Shown one piece after another: positions 1 through 35,648 of a stretch of DNA of 64,000 nucleotides; within the stretch, counting starts at the first letter, position 1; every line of letters begins with the position of its first letter. The notes under the pieces were generated by a model. The model had not been told where the DNA came from and made no database searches. It saw only the letters and a program-made list of their open reading frames with translations. The DNA comes from Phymorhynchus buccinoides. Taxonomy: Eukaryota; Mollusca; Gastropoda; Neogastropoda; Raphitomidae. The DNA lies in NCBI GenBank assembly GCA_017654935.2, contig CM065690.1:13342367-13406366 (forward strand). The letters run 5' to 3'. The position numbers were made by a program, and so were the translations under genes.

Positions 1-131
1 CTTACACATTTGCCTTTTCAAGCGCATGTAGATTTGTCTGACTTAAGTGCTTGCGGTCTTGTCTCTCTAAAATCCCAGTCGCACCATGCTTTTAGTACAC
101 AACAAAAAACATGCATGCCATTCATGCATTT

Positions 132-405
132 GCATGGGTGCAACTACACAAAATAAAATAAAAACCTGAAAGGCCGGGGTCTAGTAAGGGTAATGTCCCC
201 CCTGCAGCTGAAGAAAAAATTGATTTATGAAGGTATTTTAGTTCGCTTTTTCCACAATTTATACAAGTGCTTATCTTAAAGTGTTTGAAAAAATACAGTA
301 GACACACAAAGATCTTCGTTGACAAGATTTAAGAAACAGGACATTCCTTTTTCGGGTAACATTCAAAAACAGGAAATCCTTGCATACCAGGAAAAGTTGC
401 ACCCA
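132..405 (-). repeat. GGGTGCAAC foldback/MITE, copy 1
   Basis: Ends are inverted (GGGTGCAACT at 136 and AGTTGCACCC near 396-404). The same ~273 bp sequence occurs in opposite orientation at 41737-42009. The small ORFs here are not gene-like. Confidence 0.75.
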
Positions 406-963
406 CGCATTCTTGTCAGTCATAAATACCCAAAGGTGTCCCTACCTGACTGGTTCGTCCTCCATTGTGTTGCTGATGCAATGCGCACTGCTTCTTGATA
501 AACCGAGACGAGGCAAATTATCCATTAAGCACACAAACATCGCCGCCCCTCCACTCGTAAGAACACATGTTTCAATCCACGGCCACACGAACAGCATTGG
601 TCACGACCTCCAACACAAACACACAACCACCTCACCACTTTTCAAATGAGTACACACCAAAGTCGTTTTGGTTGTTATATTTCTTCACCCAGAAAACAAA
701 ATAGAGTTGTCTCAAACTAAGCAATGTTAGCCAGTTAAGTATTCGCCAGTTTCCACTCAATTTCCTTGCAGTACAAACAACAACAACAATCTAGTGAATC
801 GTGTTCAGCCGCATGAAGATTTCAAACCGGAAATAGCAAAGTGCACGTGATGCACGTGGAGAAAGACTTTTTGAAGACAATAAAACGAGGAGGTGTGAGT
901 GGTTTTTTTTAACAGTTTTATTTTTGTTGGGGGAGAGAAAGTGTGGGGCTAAGCAGGGCAGTG
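405..963. other. No gene seen
   Basis: AT-leaning sequence with scattered CAC runs. One 89-codon open frame (380-649) shows no known domain and no coding signature. Nothing supported. Confidence 0.5.
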
Positions 964-2675
<1,712 letters not shown>

Positions 2676-2989
2676 TTTTCGTGTCTTCTCTCCATCTTTT
2701 TCTTCTTCTTCTTCTTCTCTTCCTTCCGCGCTCTGTCCTTCCTCGTTATCCTTTTATCCCCCCATTCTATAATTATATTCCCTCTCTTCGTTTTCATTTC
2801 TTCTGTCTTCTTGTTTCTGCCTTGTTCCGTTCCTTCTTCTTTTCTTTCTTCTTTTTTTTCTTTCATTATTATTTTATTCTGTTTTTTGGTTCGCTTTTTA
2901 CCTTTCTTCCGTTTTTCCTGTGTTGTTGTTTTGTTTGTTGTTTTTTTGTGTGTGTTTTTTTGGTCGCCTATGTTTATCACCCCCTACGT

Positions 2990-3233
2990 TCAATGAGAGA
3001 CTTAGTGCGATTTTTCTCACGCCAGAGGGCATGACGCTCGTGTGGGACTAATCCTCTCTATATTATTAGTTGGGGATAAAGAAAGAGAGAGAGAGACTCA
3101 GTGAGTGGTCCTACCATCACTCTCTTGCTCTCTCACTACGCCCAAGTAAGACCTATAACTCGCGTGATAAGCCCCTAGTGCATTGACTGCCCTCTGGCGT
3201 GAAAAATATCGCCATAGGTTGACCATTGCGCAT
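2990..3233. repeat. GACTTAGTGG foldback element, copy 1
   Basis: Inverted arms built from CACGCCAGAGGGCATGAC and GCCCTCTGGCGTG enclose AG/CT repeats and TTAGTTGGG motifs. Other copies are at 20178-20393, 52239-52414 and 59642-59867; a fragment lies near 5700-5765. Confidence 0.85.
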
Positions 3234-3486
3234 TTGTCCGTTGAAATGGTTGAAATGGTTCTTGAGAAAAAGTAGACATGGTGAAAGTTTTGCATAAAAT
3301 ATAGATTATTGTGTGGGGGTTTTAAAGATCGAGATTACAGTTCATATATAAGTATACAGAAAACAGAATTCAAAATTAAAAAGCAATTTTTGAGTTTTGA
3401 ATTTATAATCAACTAACGTTGAACAAGATACGCTAGTTGCGCAAACCAGGCACAATTGATGTACACAGCGAGGCTTAAAAAGGCTC

Positions 3487-4022
3487 AAAGGGCATCCTGA
3501 CGGATGAGTTCAAGAAACACGTCGAGATCACCAGAAAGACAGCCTTTTCAAGGATCGGAACACTCACTTTGCTCTTGTTTCCTAGAAATCAAACCGTCAA
3601 AACGGCGATTCCTCCTTGGCGGAGTTACCGGAGAGAGAAGCCATTTTGGACGGGGTGGGTGGAGGCCACTGAGAGTGTGGTGGAAGCTTTTTTGCAAGGC
3701 AGTAAAAAAAAAACAATTGGAGCTATTTGCTTTGTTGTGAGCGAAACTCCTTTGGGTAAACTGTATCAAAACTGTATAAAAAGGTTTGTACTGTGGAAAT
3801 TTGGTGCAAACGATTCGGTCTAACTCTGGCGGCCATTACAAAAGAGAAGGCACATGCCTTCTCTTTATGTACCTTCTCTTTCACTGAAATAATTTAACTT
3901 CTTCCAGCACCTCTAGGAAACCAGAGCAAAGTGAGTGTTGCGATCTCTGTAAAGGATGTTTTTCTGGTGATCTCGACGTGTTTCTTGCCCCAAAAAACTC
4001 ATCCGTCAGAGTGCCCCTTTAA
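3487..4022. repeat. AGGGGCACCCTGACGG foldback MITE, copy 1
   Basis: About 536 bp with long inverted ends (CATCCTGACGGATGAGTT / AACTCATCCGTCAGAGTG). Flanks read TCAA and TTAA, compatible with a TTAA target. Copies: 16419-16973, a mosaic at 8010-8890, and a truncated one at 57524-57712. Confidence 0.85.
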
Positions 4023-4214
4023 GTTTGAAACAGGCACGATTAAATGGCAGCAAATTATTTTCCTGTCGCCATTGATGACGATGACGATGATGACGATAAA
4101 TTTCGCCCTGAGCCCTTTCGCCCCAACGATTACGGCAGTGTCTTTTTTTTGCCCAATTTCGTTTCGCGCCATGTTGCCCTCAATAGAGGCTATCAATATT
4201 AACTCTCTTTTTTA

Positions 4215-4392
4215 TATATAAGACTTCCCATTATAAGACTCCCTCCCATATAAGACCTATTCTCTGAGACATTGCCCTTCTTTGTAAGTATTAAAATTAC
4301 CTCCCTTAGAAGACCCCTCCCTTATAAGACCTCATTTTGGATGGTTTTTGAAGGTCCTATAAGGGAGGGGTCTTATAAGGAAGGTACCACTG
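4215..4392. repeat. CAGTGGAACCTCCC (pogo/Tigger-like) MITE, left end lost
   Basis: Carries the family core with repeated TTATAAGACCTC and its inverse, and the right end ACCACTG followed by TA. Complete relatives at 29046-29227, 40912-41053, 53515-53698, 53725-53900 and 54957-55566 have CAGTGGAACCTCCC ends and TA flanks. This terminus and TA target resemble pogo/Tigger elements. Confidence 0.8.
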
Positions 4393-4535
4393 TACAACGA
4401 ATGGCTTCAAATTTAAGAAGTTCACGAAAGAAATAAGAATTGAGATGTATCACTCTGCTTCTAATTTTTTTTATTTTTTTTACTGGAGTTCATCAATCCT
4501 AAATTTTAGTGATATTGATCACACAGAGAGACACG

Positions 4536-4825
<290 letters not shown>

Positions 4826-5042
4826 CACCCAGAGCAAAGCAAAATGTCTGAAATCCAGTACATGTCTACAATTGCCAAGTTACAGCAGACGAACATTACT
4901 GGATGAAGAGAAGAAAACGTTCAATAACCAACACTGCAGGTGTCTGTAGTCCTCGGGCCTGGTTAGTGCCAGGATGTCATTATGAAAGGAAGCGTAGTGT
5001 GCAGCTCTGTCATATAGTCTCAGACCAATAACGCACTCCATA

Positions 5043-5106
5043 GCATCATCATCATCATCATCATCATCGTCATCACCATCATCATAATCATCATCATAAT
5101 CATCAT
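5043..5106. repeat. (ATC)n microsatellite
   Basis: Imperfect CAT/ATC triplets, giving a D-rich open frame on the minus strand that is not gene-like. Confidence 0.9.
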
Positions 5107-5372
5107 CCGCCTCATTTCCATCAATCATTTTAAAAAATAACAGAAAAATAAAAATAAAACAAACAATGTTTCATATTCCGTGGCCTTGCATGCCCTGCTC
5201 TCATAGTGACCTCAGTTTTGATGACCAATCCAGTCTATGCCTTGGTGTGTTCGGGTCAAAGTCAAGGGGAGCTGTCGATGGGGAGCTGTCGATGGATGGA
5301 CGTGGTGGCGGCCCTCGGAGGAGGACCTCACTCATGCTGGCTCCGCGACTAAGACAATTTTGTCATCATCAG

Positions 5373-5403
5373 TAGGGGGGGGGGGGGGGGGGGGGGGGGG
5401 GGG
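5373..5403. repeat. Poly-G run of about 31 bases
   Basis: Uninterrupted G tract. Length may be affected by sequencing or assembly. Confidence 0.85.
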
Positions 5404-5770
5404 AACAGGTCGTGTCCTGCGTATGTTAGCTCAGAACAGGCTCCACTGAACTCCACCGAAGTAACTCAGCAGCAGTGCAGTGTCTCCCCTGGTGGTTGCA
5501 TAGATTCGCTCCCCTTGGACTGCTGATTTTGGATTCTGCGACCTGACAAGCCAGGGTGTGGCTGCGAGTTGGGACTCGGAATGAGCGGCGTGGGAACAAC
5601 GACACTGTACGGCCCAGAAGATGGGACAGCAAAACATTGCTCAATAAATGTCCCATTGAGTTTCAGTCCTACCTTCGGGCTCTTAGCATCTTAGGACGCT
5701 GATTTGACCGCTAGGGGGCAATCAAACCAGTAGGGGCTTAACCCGTGATATTCTTAGTTGGGGGCCATTT
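5404..5770. other. No gene seen
   Basis: Mixed sequence with short open frames but no domain. Near 5700-5765 there is a fragment of the GACTTAGTGG foldback (CGCTAGGGGGCA, TTCTTAGTTGGG). Confidence 0.4.
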
Positions 5771-6163
5771 TTCAGAGAGAGAGAGAGAGGAGAACGAGAG
5801 AGAGAGAGAGAGAGAGGCAGAGAAGACTTAGAGAGGGTAGAGAAAAGATTCTGAGAGAGAGAGAGGGGGGGGGGGATTCTCTCTGTTTGTTCGTTTGTTC
5901 TTTGAGGGAATTAAATATGCATCTTTCAAAAAAGTAGCATCCACAGCAACGAGACATGGACATTAGAAATCCATGGGTCTCCATAGCATTTTCGTTGAGC
6001 ATTATACAGGAAGCTGTGATAGACAAAGGATTTATAATGGTTGATAAAGTTGTATTGCTGCAAAGATCTTGTTCTTGTGGGCATGCTTCAAAATTAGATT
6101 CCGTCGCAATATAGAATATGTCCCAGTCAGCAGTTCAATAAATCGATTTTTCTTCTCTAAGGC

Positions 6164-6352
6164 CGTGTACACATATACGCGGATATTCCATGCGGAAACC
6201 CGTGCGCAATCCATAAATAAGTGAAACAAAGAAGGGAAAAGATTTGCGCACGTGTCCGAATTTCCCCTATATGCGTAAACTGTTATCCTTCTTTCTTCCA
6301 CTTATTTAGGGTTTTCCGTACGGAACTTACGCGTCTAACGTGAACTCGGCTT
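6164..6352. repeat. AAGGCCGTGTACAC MITE
   Basis: About 190 bp with related ends: AAGGCCGTGTACAC and GTGAACTCGGCTTT. Internal inverted pieces (CCACTTATTTAGGG and its relatives) support a foldback. Single copy in this window. Confidence 0.5.
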
Positions 6353-6431
6353 TAGAAGAAAATAAAACCCTTACTACCCAAATTTAGGAACACAATATAA
6401 TTGAATAATAGACCCGGATTTGAAGAGTTGG

Positions 6432-6504
6432 TAAGAGTTTTAATGACATGGGTATTAAATCATTGTGGTGCAAAAATGTGACACTGGCGGTGAAAGGGTT
6501 AAAT
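6432..6504. repeat. Right-end fragment of CCCTTTCACCGCC MITE
   Basis: Holds ATTGTGGTGCAAAAATGTGA and GGCGGTGAAAGGGTTAAA, the conserved right end of the family described at 47370-47616. Confidence 0.8.
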
Positions 6505-6848
6505 CGCTGCCATTATCTAATAGGACCCCTGCTATGCAGTACACACAACAGCCGCGGAGCATTTTGTCACAGTCCTGGTTCATTGCGTTTTTCCGTCTTG
6601 ACTTTATCTTCTACTACTATTGAATGCGTGTGTTTAACTATGTAAATGGATGAAAATTAGTGTTAAATATAGCAAACGATAGAGGATGAAGTACATGTAT
6701 GTCATACAAGAGAGTTGGTTTGCAGTTCGGTTGTTTTTTTTATAAGCGAGCTCTATTTTCTTATAAGCGAATTACCATTGACAACATTTTCTTAAAGACC
6801 CACCAGATCACATGTCAAAATCACGAGTTCCACATGTTTTCCCTCTTA

Positions 6849-7062
6849 GGGGAAGACGGGGTAAAAAGCGCATGGGCGGGTAAGAAGCCCACCCCAATTA
6901 TCTCATGAAATGAAGCAAATTTCAATCTCATTTTGCCCATGAGATGAGCGTTAATGTCTAGCATTCGTCTCATGGGCAAATTTGACTGACATTTTCTTTA
7001 TTTCATGAGATAATTGGGGTGGGCTTCTTACCCGCCCATGCGCTTTTTACCCCGTCTTCCCC
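6849..7062. mobile_element. GGGGAAGACGGGG palindromic MITE, copy 1 (nested)
   Basis: 214 bp whose first and last ~80-90 bases are near-perfect inverted repeats (GGGGAAGACGGGGTAAAAAG ... CCGTCTTCCCC). TA occurs on both sides (6847-6848, 7063-7064). It sits inside a member of the AAAGACCCACCACGTCAC family: CCCTCTTA before and TAGCTGG after equal the uninterrupted CCCTCTTATAGCTGG seen at 54343, giving an exact empty site with TA duplication. Confidence 0.92.
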
Positions 7063-7079
7063 TATAGCTGGTACGAAAT

Positions 7080-7195
7080 CTTGTTTTGAGCAGGGTTGAC
7101 TCCCATACAAATGCCCCCAAATTGAACACGAAACATTTTAAAGAGCAGCCTCAATTTGAAGTTGGGGGAATTTGTATGTGGGTCACAGCTACCCA
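7080..7195. repeat. CCCACATACAAA foldback fragment
   Basis: Inverted pieces CCCATACAAATGCCCCCAAA and TTTGTATGTGGGTCACAGCT. Related ends occur at 8283-8325 and 27285-27395. Confidence 0.55.
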
Positions 7196-7403
7196 GAAAA
7201 AACAAGGGACTTAATCGTGTTGGGTCAGTGTGTCTTTAAAAGTGAGTTGGACCTGAACTGTAAGGATGTTCCGAGAACATTGAAGTCGTTCCAAAAAGGG
7301 AAAGTTTACCTCATACCAGTTGCAGTTGCGTCACAGACAGTCTAAGCTGTACAGGCACCTGATTGCAAGACTAATTGAGTTGTTTTTGTTCCTTTATTCT
7401 ATA

Positions 7404-7607
7404 GGGGAAGACGGGGTAAAAAGCGCATGGGCGGGTAAGAAGCCCACCCCAATTATCTCATGACATAAAGAAACTTTCAGTCAAATTTGCCCATGAGACG
7501 AATGCCATGAGTGTCATGGGCAAAATGAGACTGAAATTTGCTTCATTTCATGAGATAATCGGGGTGGGCTTCTTACCCGCCCATGCGCTTTTTACCCCGT
7601 CTTCCCC
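7404..7607. mobile_element. GGGGAAGACGGGG palindromic MITE, copy 2
   Basis: 204 bp second copy, 341 bp after the first, with the same inverted arms and TA on both sides (7402-7403, 7608-7609). Confidence 0.9.
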
Positions 7608-8009
7608 TACTTTCCTTCAGTATTCTGTGCAAAATAAATGTTGAGCAGAAGAAAAAAATATGAGTGCCGGTACTTTTGTGTTGGTGGTAGTAGAGAGACT
7701 GTCCATCCATTTATTTTCAGCAGCAAGGGCAGAGAGGAAAAGGCAATCCATTCAAATAACTGAATATGTGGACGAAAATCCACATAAACAAAAGCCGGGA
7801 CTGCAAATGTAGTGAACAAAACTAGTAGGATTTCGTCAGATTCATTTTGACAGTTGAATTTCACGAGAATCAAGCCTCACAAATCTCAAATCGAATTGGC
7901 ATGGGGATTGAATGATATGTAGTGTAGTGGTACATTACTAAGGCCCTTTCAAGGCCTTTGCAAAACTTTCCCAATCCGTGCGGAACTGGAGTGATTTTTT
8001 TTTTAACTT

Positions 8010-8890
8010 AAAGGGGCACCCGGATCAGGTCAGGTCAGGTCAGGTATTAGGACGACCAGGCCTTGCAGCCTCTCAATGAATGGATGAGATTTTTGTAAGA
8101 AACACGTCCAGATCACCAGGAAAACGCCCATTACAGAGATCGCAACACTCACTTTGCTCTGGTTTCCTAGAAATCAAACCTAGTACAAATCGGTAATTCC
8201 TCCTTGGCGGAGGTGCTGGAAGTCAATTTTTTTCACTGAAAGAAGAGGCGTGTGTCTTCTCTTTTGTAAAGGCCGCCTGCGTTTTGTAGCTGGGTAGCTG
8301 TGACCCACATACAAAGTCCCCAAATCGTTTGCACGAATGTTTTGCAATACAAGCTTTATTTAAAAAATAACAATTTTATACAGTTAATCTAAAGAAGTTT
8401 CGCTCACAACAAAGGAAATATCTCCATTTTTTGTTTTTACTGCATTACAAAAAAAACCACCCTTCAACCACAATGAGTGACCTCCACCCACCCCATCCAA
8501 AAGGAGTAATCGCCGTTTTGACGGTTTTATATCGGCAGCGATTTAATGCTCCAAAAAAATAGATGATTTTGACCCAAAAAACAGATGCTTGTGGCAAAAG
8601 AAAAGACCATCTAACCCTAACCCTATCCCTAACCCTATCCCTAACCACGGAAAGAACCAAGAAATAAAGCAGGGGGTGTAAATCTACATATTTACCGAGA
8701 AATAGATGTACAAAGCCATGCACTTATACTATTCTTTTGCTGGAACCATTCCTTTTTTTGGCTGATAAATTTTGTCTTTTATATCTAGGAAACCAGAGCA
8801 AAGTGAGTGTTCCGATCCTTGAAAAGGCTGTCTTTCTGGTGATCTCGACGTGTTTCTTGCAAAAACTCATCCGTCAGGGTCGGCCTTTAA
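8010..8890. repeat. Mosaic AGGGGCACC foldback element
   Basis: Left arm (8010-8280) and inverted right arm (8780-8890) of the TTAA family enclose foreign sequence, including a telomere-like CCCTAA/CCCTAT tract at 8609-8647. Near 8030 there are four tandem CAGGT units. A 66-base piece (8487-8552) recurs almost exactly at 9005-9070. Confidence 0.7.
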
Positions 8891-9970
8891 AATTAATTTT
8901 CAACTGAATACCATTAAACTTAACTGGATAGAGGAAACAAATTTATCAGCAATATTAGGAATTCCTCTGTGACATGCATAACAGTAGGCCTACACCCCTC
9001 CACCCACCCCATCCAAAAGGAGTAATCGCCGTTTTGACGGTTTTATATCGGCAGCGATTTAATGCTCAAAAAAAAATTGGGGGGTTTTTACGGGGTTTTT
9101 TAATTCTTTTTTTTTTTTTTTTTTTTTTTAATGCACATGGTGACTAAACAAACTGAAATCAGCTACAATAACAAAATTAACATCAACACAGAGCAATGTT
9201 TCTAAGAGCGGCATCACATCAACAACAATGACAACTCCTGTAGAAGAAAAGAAAACCACAAGAATGCAACAAACTGAAACAGACTGCAACGTCACTGGAA
9301 CATACAACAAACAAAACCACTACACGACAAGTGTAAAGTGACGTTATTTTATTCCCAAGAGACAAAACAAAACTACTGGATATTTCGGCGAATGCGCCTT
9401 TATCAACACAGACAAACAAGAAAACAGCAAATAATTATAGCAAAAAGCAGGCAACAAAAGGAGCAAAAATGTTACAAGATCAAAAAGCAATACTTCCCCT
9501 CTACAGTCCAATGCGTAAATGATTACAACCAAGTTGAAACCAAAGAGCAAGGCATGCATTTGTGAACACCGTAATCAGGGGGGAAATTTTAAAAATAAAG
9601 AAAGAAAAACAAAATTGAGATGAGAGAGATTGGGGACAATGAGTACGCAATGGCAGAAGTTGGAAACAAGGGTCAGCTGGGTGTTGAGTAGGGGGTGGAA
9701 AGAGGGAGAGAAAAAAGGGTTTAGATTGTTGGGTGAAGAGAACAAATCTCATGCTAAAGTGGACACATGTAGCAGAAGCTGACAGTACGTACATTACAAT
9801 TAAAAAATAATGAAAATGATATAAAAACTAAGAATGCAATACAGAGAATCTACATACAATGGGTACAACACAGGGTTTAAAATTATCAGTCCAAAAAAAA
9901 AGAAAACCTGAATTACGTCATCACAGATCAAACAATTCTACCTTTTAAAAAAAGAGATATGTATTATTAT
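8891..9970. other. No gene seen
   Basis: Contains the duplicated foldback piece 9005-9070, a T run (about 9107-9130) and AC-rich sequence. Open frames of 60-97 codons lack any domain. Confidence 0.45.
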
Positions 9971-10378
9971 GTTACGCCCAATCCGTGAAATTGCCTTTTT
10001 CATGAAATGTGCAAAATGCTTTGCTCAATTTATGAAATGGACAATGTATGTCACATTTTTGAATCCCCATTCACACAAGTATTGATTAAGATTGATTCAA
10101 TGGTGTCACACTTTTCTACATTGTATTTGCACCCCTATCCTGTCCCCCAACTCCACCAGATGCTAAGCTGGGGCATGCCTGAGCCACATGTTGAATCAAA
10201 CATTTTATCAAATTAAGTCTGAATAAAATGTATTAACTCATCTACAAATGAGATTTCTCATTCGTTTGAACCAATTCTTGATCTATGTATGCTAATGAAC
10301 AAAAACTATTTTCCATTCAAATTGCTTTTCTCATTTGCTAGTTCCAAATTGGCTATTTCACGAACTGGGCAAACCAGA
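9971..10378. repeat. TTACGCCCAATCCG MITE, copy 1
   Basis: Ends GTTACGCCCAATCCGTGAAA and TTTCACGAACTGGGC. A longer copy at 56305-56812 shares the inner blocks (ATTAAGTCTGAATAAA, ACATGTGGCTCAGGCATG) partly in inverse order. Confidence 0.75.
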
Positions 10379-10659
10379 AAATACAAGAAAATAAAGAACA
10401 CATCTTTTTGCCCTTTGTGGTATTAACTGCAATAAAGTTCTATGGAGTATCGTTGTTTCAAGATTCTATCAAATACAGGTATACACGGTTTGCTGTTATT
10501 CCATTTACATTTATAAATATACACCTTTGCCAATAAAAATTATGTGTATATTCTAAAGTAAAATTCATTGATTTCAACTACTAAATTATTGAAGTATTAC
10601 TGATAGAGTGACTTTATTTTCATTGCTGAACCAATGTTTAGTGCATTCCTGTTGTCAGG

Positions 10660-10935
10660 GTCTGTTTGAATTAGACGTTTTGTGTTTTCATTGAAACACG
10701 CTCCAGACGACGAAAATTGTGTTTTACGTCCTCTTGGTCTGAATCAGACACATATGGGACATTTGTAAATACAAATATGGTGGGGAAAATACTGGAGGCA
10801 ATGCCCGGAGGCAGTACGAAACCAGTAAAGTCCCGATTTAAAAAAAAATAATACAGATAGGTGTAGCGGTAACCACGCCTCGGTTAAACCTCATCGGCTA
10901 TGGCACCGCTACAAGTATTTGTTGCATTCGAGCAC
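10660..10935 (+). repeat. Interspersed repeat ending CAGTAAAGTCCCGA
   Basis: Shares GACGTCCTCTTGGTCTGAAT-like, GCAATGCCCGGAGGCAGT and ACCTCATCGGCTATGGCACC blocks with an inverse copy at 55320-55533. That second copy is flanked by a 13-base direct repeat, which suggests retroposition. A related end lies at 30395-30455. Confidence 0.75.
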
Positions 10936-11099
10936 TGCAAGAAACACGCTCCAATTTATTTGAATAATTTACAAGTTGAAATTAAATTGATTTGAGCTTA
11001 AATGAATGTGTATTTTGTATGATTAAACTTTATTTTTATACTTTCTGTTAATTTGTTTTTGTATGATTGAACATTATTTTTACATTTTTTGTGTATTTG

Positions 11100-11282
11100 T
11101 TTTTGTTCACAAATGGACGGGGCAAAGAAGATTGTGCATGCTTATGCATACATTCAAACACAAACGTGTGTGTGTGTGTGGTGTGTGTGTGTGTGTGTGT
11201 AGGTGCGTGCGTAAAGGGAGATAACGCTTACGACTTCCTTTGTTGAGTTTCCGCCTGATTGTTGCGACGCGAGATGTTGAGT
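11100..11282 (+). promoter_or_regulatory. Presumed CDK8 5' UTR / promoter region
   Basis: The 180 bases before ATG 11283 hold a TG tract (about 11165-11200) followed by more GC-balanced unique sequence. No TATA box is obvious. A perfect YY1-type motif AAGATGGCGGC lies downstream in intron 1 near 11658. Transcription start is inferred, not seen. Confidence 0.35.
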
Positions 11283-33871
<22,589 letters not shown>

Positions 33872-34034
33872 GTGACCCCACATGACCAATCAGCACGGCT
33901 CTCTTATATCTCATTTCGTGGATTCCTTGAGCGTGATGAACCAATCATGTGTTGTCATTTGTTGGTTGTGTTTTATTTACGTTTTTCTTTTTTTTTTTTT
34001 TTTTTTTTGATTTCCTTGTGTATATTGTTACCTA

Positions 34035-34492
34035 CAGGGCTGCCTACCATCCCCCCCCACCCCACCCCCCCAGGGGTATTTGTCCCTGGAAATAGTTAAA
34101 AATGGCACCCTGTCCCTGGAATCCACTTTTCGGTCTGGTGTCCTTGGAAAGTGAATTGAATCAAAATTTTGTAGAGCAGTCACTTGTCTTGTTAGTTAAC
34201 CTTATTATTGATTACAAGAACACCCAAAACAAGTCATGTTCAAATTTTGTTAACAGACGTATTACTCATAGTTATTGAACTCCAAAAGAATCTTGAATAT
34301 AAAAGCACACTGGCACAGAAAAGCATAAAAAAGACTACCCCAAAAAAAATCCAGTCGCAAAAAGGTTGCTAGATCACGAAATATTCTTCATGATGCATGA
34401 CATCGCGATGTTTATCCCTGGAAATAGGTCTCTGTCCCTGGTTTTTTAAGCAGTTTGTCCCTGGAAACTGTAACAGGGGGTAGGCAGCCCTG
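34035..34492. mobile_element. CAGGGCTGCCTACC MITE, copy 1
   Basis: 458 bp, ends CAGGGCTGCCTACC / GGTAGGCAGCCCTG, repeated GTCCCTGGAA motifs inside. CAGGG ends resemble hAT elements, but no clear target duplication is visible. Copy 2 is 41275-41726. Confidence 0.85.
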
Positions 34493-34699
34493 CACTTATC
34501 CGAGGGTTGCTTGCTGAGAAATAAAAACTGCCCCGTTCTGCTTTCTGTATTTCGTTTGGAGGTCTTAACCCCTTTTTCACTTCCAAACCCGTTTCCGGTT
34601 CTGAGGCAGCTATTTGCCAAGCCGTTTTAGGTTGCGAAGTCTATCGCAAAAGCTGCTGAATAAAAGTGTATGATATAACCTATGCTTTTTTTTTTTTAA

Positions 34700-35395
34700 A
34701 GGGAATTGAGTATACTATCATTTGAGGACACTTGCATGCATTCGAAAGCATATATGGATAGAAAAAGGGAAACTCTTGGAATAACCCTATGATGGATATT
34801 TCCATGACGGGGCAGTTTATAGGTTACGGGAAGTTGACGGAAATATCCGTGACGGGGCAGTGGTAGACCTCCGCGAATCGCGGAAAATCCGCGAAAGTGA
34901 AAATTTGACAACAAAACAAAAAAAGCCTGGGTAAAAAATTCGCTCGGGTGCCTAAACATTATGTGCGTTAAAACCTATGCAATCGCTTCGCGGAACCGGA
35001 TGTGAATGACTGAAGTAGCAACTTCCTGTCGAAGTTAGCAGTCATGTGCGGCCTAGCTCACGCCACACGTTTCCAGATTTGTGATCCTAGTGCTTTTTCT
35101 TCTTCTTCTTCATTTTGACGCCCAACTTCATCATTTTAGTTTGAGTCGACATCTTTCAAATGAAATGCAGAATCGGTTGGATATTCTTCCGCGAAACCCA
35201 CTTTGCCCCCACTACCATGCCTGTTGAAAGGGAATTGAATATACTATCATTTGAGGACACTCACATGCATTCGAAAGCATATGGATAGAAAAAGGGAAAC
35301 TCTTAGAATAACCCTATGACGGATATTTCCGTGACGGGGCAGTTTATAGGTTACCATAAGTTGGCGGAAATATCTGTGAAGAGGTTAAAAAGTGA
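34700..35395. repeat. ~160 bp direct repeats flanking an insert
   Basis: GGGAATTGAGTATACTATCA through GACGGGGCAG occurs at about 34701-34860 and again at 35230-35390. Between them lies 34861-35225, which begins GTGGTAGACCTCCGCG and ends CCCACTACCATGCC, the ends of the 45891-46075 MITE family. Confidence 0.8.
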
Positions 35396-35648
35396 GGAAT
35401 TAACTTTTTGTTCTAACGATGAAATTGAAAAAGAGAGGCTCGTTAGACTGAATCTAACAAAATGGTCTGGAGGTTCAGTGATGTATCGAAAAGTGACAGG
35501 ACCAATTGTCCTGAGATAAGAGAAATCAATAGGACAATGTCCTGGCTCTTGCAGAAATCAATAGGACAAAAGCATGCCAGTGTTAACAAATTTTAATCAG
35601 ACATTTGTTCTGACAGGGGAGAACGCAATAGGACATTTTCAATTTTAA

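Noticed and set aside
8609..8647. True interstitial telomere
   Set aside because: Only a few mixed CCCTAA/CCCTAT units inside a foldback element.
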